From positions 11,445-75,444 of the forward strand of contig CAYTZM010000008.1 in assembly GCA_964442655.1 (NCBI GenBank): a DNA stretch of 64,000 nt. The letters are read 5' to 3'. Origin of the DNA: GCA-002727615 sp964442655 (GTDB lineage: Bacteria; Pseudomonadota; Alphaproteobacteria; TMED109). The position numbers and the translations under genes were made by a program. Below the pieces are notes generated by a model. The model had not been told where the DNA came from and searched no databases. It worked only from the letters and a program-made list of their open reading frames with translations. Shown piece by piece: positions 61,663 to 64,000 of the stretch. Positions within the stretch are counted from its first letter, which is position 1, and each line of letters starts with the position of its first letter.

Positions 61663-63798
61663 TTAACTTCTCTTTTTAGGGTTGGTGGTGTCTGGAATAT
61701 ATGAACCAATGCTTTTATTAGATTGTTTTAGTTCATTTAATAGGTTAGATTCTGGCCAAGATAAATTATCAGCATTTTTATGGGAATCTATTTCTTGGAT
61801 AATTTTATCCAATCCAATTTTATCAGCTTGCCACATTGGGCCTCCTCTATGTGCAGGAAATCCATAGCCATTTATATAGCATACGTCTATATCAGAGGCC
61901 CTAAATGCATGACCTTCTTCCAAAATTCTTGTTCCTTCATTAATTAGTGCGCCATGTAGACGTGATAAAATTTCTTCATTAGAAATTTCTCTAGGATTTA
62001 TACCTTTTTCTCTTCTTACTTCTTCTATAATATTTAAAACTTCTGGGTCAGATTCTCTTTTTCTAGTTGCTGGGTCGTATTTATAAAATCCTTTTCCAAC
62101 TTTTTGGCCAAATCTTCCTAGTTCACATAGTCTATCGGCAACAGTTGAAGCATATTTTTTTCCTTCATAATAATTTTCTTCTTTATGTCTTTTTCTTATT
62201 CTCCATCCTACATCGTTTCCTGCCAAATCATTTACAGCAAACGGTCCCATAGCCCAACCCCATTCTTCAGCAACGGAGTCAATTTGTTCAGGAGTAGCTC
62301 CCTCTTCAACTAAAAGGTGAGCTTGTGTTACATATTGGTGAAACATTCTGTTTCCTACAAAGCCATCACAATTACCAGCAATAATACCTACTTTTTTAAT
62401 CTTTTTAGCTAGACTCATAAGGGTTGCTAATATATCTAAACTTGTTTCTGCACCTCTAACTATTTCTAATAAACGCATCACATTAGCCGGACTAAAAAAA
62501 TGTGTTCCGACTACTTCAGAAGGTCTTTTTGTAGCACTGGCTATTTCATCTATATCTAAAGTAGATGTATTTGAGGCCAGGATAGCCCCATCCTTTGCTA
62601 GATTATCAATTTTATTAAAGACTTCTTTTTTAATATCCATTTCTTCAAATACAGCCTCAATAATAATATCTGCATCTTTCATTACATCCCAATCTAATGT
62701 AGGGGTTAATAAATTCATTCTTTTATTCATATTATCTTGAGAAAGTCTTCCCTTAGAAACAGTTGCAGCATAATTATTTTTAATTATATCCATACCTTTA
62801 TTTAGTAATTCTTCATTCGTTTCTATAATACTTACAGGTATACCAGCATTTACAAAACTCATTGCAATACCTCCTCCCATAGTTCCACATCCTAATACAA
62901 CAGCTTTGTTTATATCTCTTAAAGGAGTGTTTTTATCTAAACCAGGGATTTTATTGGCCATTCTTTCTGAAAAGAATGAATGAATTAGTGCTGCAGATTC
63001 GTCTGAATCATGGCAAATTTGAAATAATGCTCTTTCATTTTTTAATCCATCTTCAAAATCTAAATTTACAGCACCCCTGACAGCTTCAATACATCTTAAT
63101 GGCCCTTCTCTACCCCGCAGTCTCGGAGTAATTTTCTTAATTGCATTATCAAAAATTTCATCAGATATATTTGATATTTTTTCATTTCTTTCTTTCGATT
63201 TTGGGTGTGAATTATTAGCAATGATGCTTTTGGCAAATACTATTGCTTTTTCAATTAATTCATCAAGACTATTTACTTCATGGACTTCCTCTACTAATCC
63301 TTCTTTAAGGGCTTTACTTGCAGGAATAGGGTTTCCACTAGTAATCATTTCAAGTGCAATTTCAGGTCCTGCTAATCTAGGAAGTCTTTGTGTTCCTCCA
63401 GCTCCAGGTAGCAAACCTAATTTAACTTCTGGCAATCCTAATAAAGTTTTTGAATTTGCTATTCTATAATGACATCCCATAGAAACTTCTAATCCTCCCC
63501 CGTATGGCGTACCATGTAAAGCTGCAATAGTAGCTTTAGGAGAATTTTCATAAGCATTAATTACGGAGTTAAGGTCTGGATTTTTTGCTGGTTTTCCAAA
63601 TTCAGAGATATCAGCTCCAGCCATAAATGTTCTTCCGCCTCCCGTTACGATTAGAGCTTTAGCTTCATTATCATTGATTCCTTTTTCTAAGCATTCTGCT
63701 AATCCTGCTCTAACTGCTTGTGATAAAGCGTTAACAGGTGGATTTTCAACGGTAATAATACCAATATTATCTTTTACTTGATATGTAACTGGGCTCAT
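61663..63798 (-). CDS. fadB: Fatty-acid oxidation multifunctional protein (enoyl-CoA hydratase/3-hydroxyacyl-CoA dehydrogenase)
   Basis: At 711 residues it has an N-terminal crotonase domain (FMAGADISEFGK near 57-68, GTPYGGGLEVSMGCHY near 95-110, LPEVKLGLLPGAGGTQRLP near 121-139). An NAD-binding dehydrogenase domain follows (VLGCGTMGGGIAMSFVNAGIP near 306-326, ASNTSTLDID near 418, GTHFFSPANVM near 438), then two C-terminal 3HCDH domains. It hydrates enoyl-CoA and oxidises 3-hydroxyacyl-CoA; FadA downstream completes the cycle. A 161-base non-coding gap separates it from tRNA-Arg and contains the likely divergent promoters. Confidence 0.95.
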   Translation of the reverse strand: MSPVTYQVKDNIGIITVENPPVNALSQAVRAGLAECLEKGINDNEAKALIVTGGGRTFMAGADISEFGKPAKNPDLNSVINAYENSPKATIAALHGTPYGGGLEVSMGCHYRIANSKTLLGLPEVKLGLLPGAGGTQRLPRLAGPEIALEMITSGNPIPASKALKEGLVEEVHEVNSLDELIEKAIVFAKSIIANNSHPKSKERNEKISNISDEIFDNAIKKITPRLRGREGPLRCIEAVRGAVNLDFEDGLKNERALFQICHDSDESAALIHSFFSERMANKIPGLDKNTPLRDINKAVVLGCGTMGGGIAMSFVNAGIPVSIIETNEELLNKGMDIIKNNYAATVSKGRLSQDNMNKRMNLLTPTLDWDVMKDADIIIEAVFEEMDIKKEVFNKIDNLAKDGAILASNTSTLDIDEIASATKRPSEVVGTHFFSPANVMRLLEIVRGAETSLDILATLMSLAKKIKKVGIIAGNCDGFVGNRMFHQYVTQAHLLVEEGATPEQIDSVAEEWGWAMGPFAVNDLAGNDVGWRIRKRHKEENYYEGKKYASTVADRLCELGRFGQKVGKGFYKYDPATRKRESDPEVLNIIEEVRREKGINPREISNEEILSRLHGALINEGTRILEEGHAFRASDIDVCYINGYGFPAHRGGPMWQADKIGLDKIIQEIDSHKNADNLSWPESNLLNELKQSNKSIGSYIPDTTNPKKRS

Positions 63799-63959
63799 AT
63801 TTTTACTCCTTAAAATACTTTTATTTATTCAGAACTTTAATTATACTTTATGCGTAAAATCAAGACAACTTCTATTTTTTTTATAATAATAGTTGTTTAT
63901 AATTTACTATATAAGTTAGAAATAAAATAAGTGGGAACGAATGTGTGGTTGGATAACAC

Positions 63960-64000
63960 GGGGACGTAGCTCAGCTGGATAGAGCAATTGATTCCTAATC
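63960..64000 (+). tRNA. tRNA-Arg(CCT), partial (3' end beyond window)
   Basis: The 5' half is visible: acceptor strand GGGGACG (63960-63966), TA, the D arm GCTC...GAGC, anticodon stem ATTGA (63987-63991), loop TTCCTAA with anticodon CCT at 63994-63996. It would read arginine AGG codons. The window ends inside the anticodon stem. Confidence 0.9.

Noticed and set aside
1..64000. CRISPR arrays, insertion sequences, prophage or integrase genes
   Set aside because: No regularly spaced repeats, transposase, integrase or phage structural motifs were seen anywhere in the window.

Overview
The window is a continuous, very gene-dense piece of a low-GC (roughly 30% by eye) alphaproteobacterial chromosome. 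The assignment rests on gene order: heparinase/rpe/rsmB beside purH, the succinate-dehydrogenase assembly factor of the DUF1674 type, coaBC-ubiE-mutM-echA-rpsT-dnaA, hemC-hemD-(Mic60-like)-hemY divergent from tsaD-gpsA, and dapD-HAD-argB-yihA-yidC-rnpA-rpmH. Short or overlapping intergenic spaces, convergent genes that share stop codons, Asn/Lys/Ile-rich proteins and the lack of any insertion sequence, prophage or CRISPR array point to a streamlined, probably marine, free-living lineage. The exact clade cannot be fixed from the window alone. No stretch longer than 300 bases lacks a gene.

Layout. 1-3.3 kb: partial thioredoxin-TPR chaperone (CnoX), tRNA-Gly with its own promoter, an M48 lipoprotein protease and a UMF1-type transporter. 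3.3-9.6 kb: purH followed by a three-gene surface-glycan set (CapD-like dehydratase, WbpL-like initiating transferase, CysQ), then a lone ketoacyl synthase III. 9.6-13.4 kb: heparinase-like protein, rpe, rsmB, SDHAF4. 13.4-21.2 kb: acetyl-CoA synthetase, Rieske protein, EVE protein, dapE, an EamA permease, truA, an acyl-CoA synthetase and a small secreted protein. 21.3-30.6 kb: one co-directional run of an acyl-CoA ligase, a complete Liv-type ABC importer (livG, H, M, binding protein, livF) and an orphan NosR-like flavin/iron-sulfur membrane protein. 30.6-35.4 kb: SH3 lipoprotein, D-2-hydroxyacid dehydrogenase, DsrE protein, MoeB/ThiF, coaBC, ubiE. 35.4-44.6 kb: mutM, small secreted protein, echA, rpsT, dnaA, dnaN, recF, gyrB, VOC protein. 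44.6-51.3 kb: L,D-transpeptidase, hemY, Mic60-like protein, hemD, hemC, then tsaD and gpsA. 51.3-56.7 kb: dapD to rpmH. 56.8-64 kb: TVP38 protein, histidine phosphatase, SCO, class II aldolase, SDR, fadA, fadB and the start of a tRNA-Arg.

Function. Much of the accessory content is organic-acid catabolism. Two CoA ligases besides Acs, an ABC importer encoded with one of them, an enoyl-CoA hydratase, FadA and FadB form a route from imported carboxylates to acetyl-CoA. Heme synthesis, ubiquinone methylation, SDH assembly, SCO and NosR-like genes indicate respiratory metabolism. The most unusual items are the ligase-importer-NosR run, a Mic60-position protein that carries a predicted helix-turn-helix before its membrane anchor, a perfect palindrome just downstream of the probable dapE promoter, and the absence of ubiB from its usual place between ubiE and coaBC.
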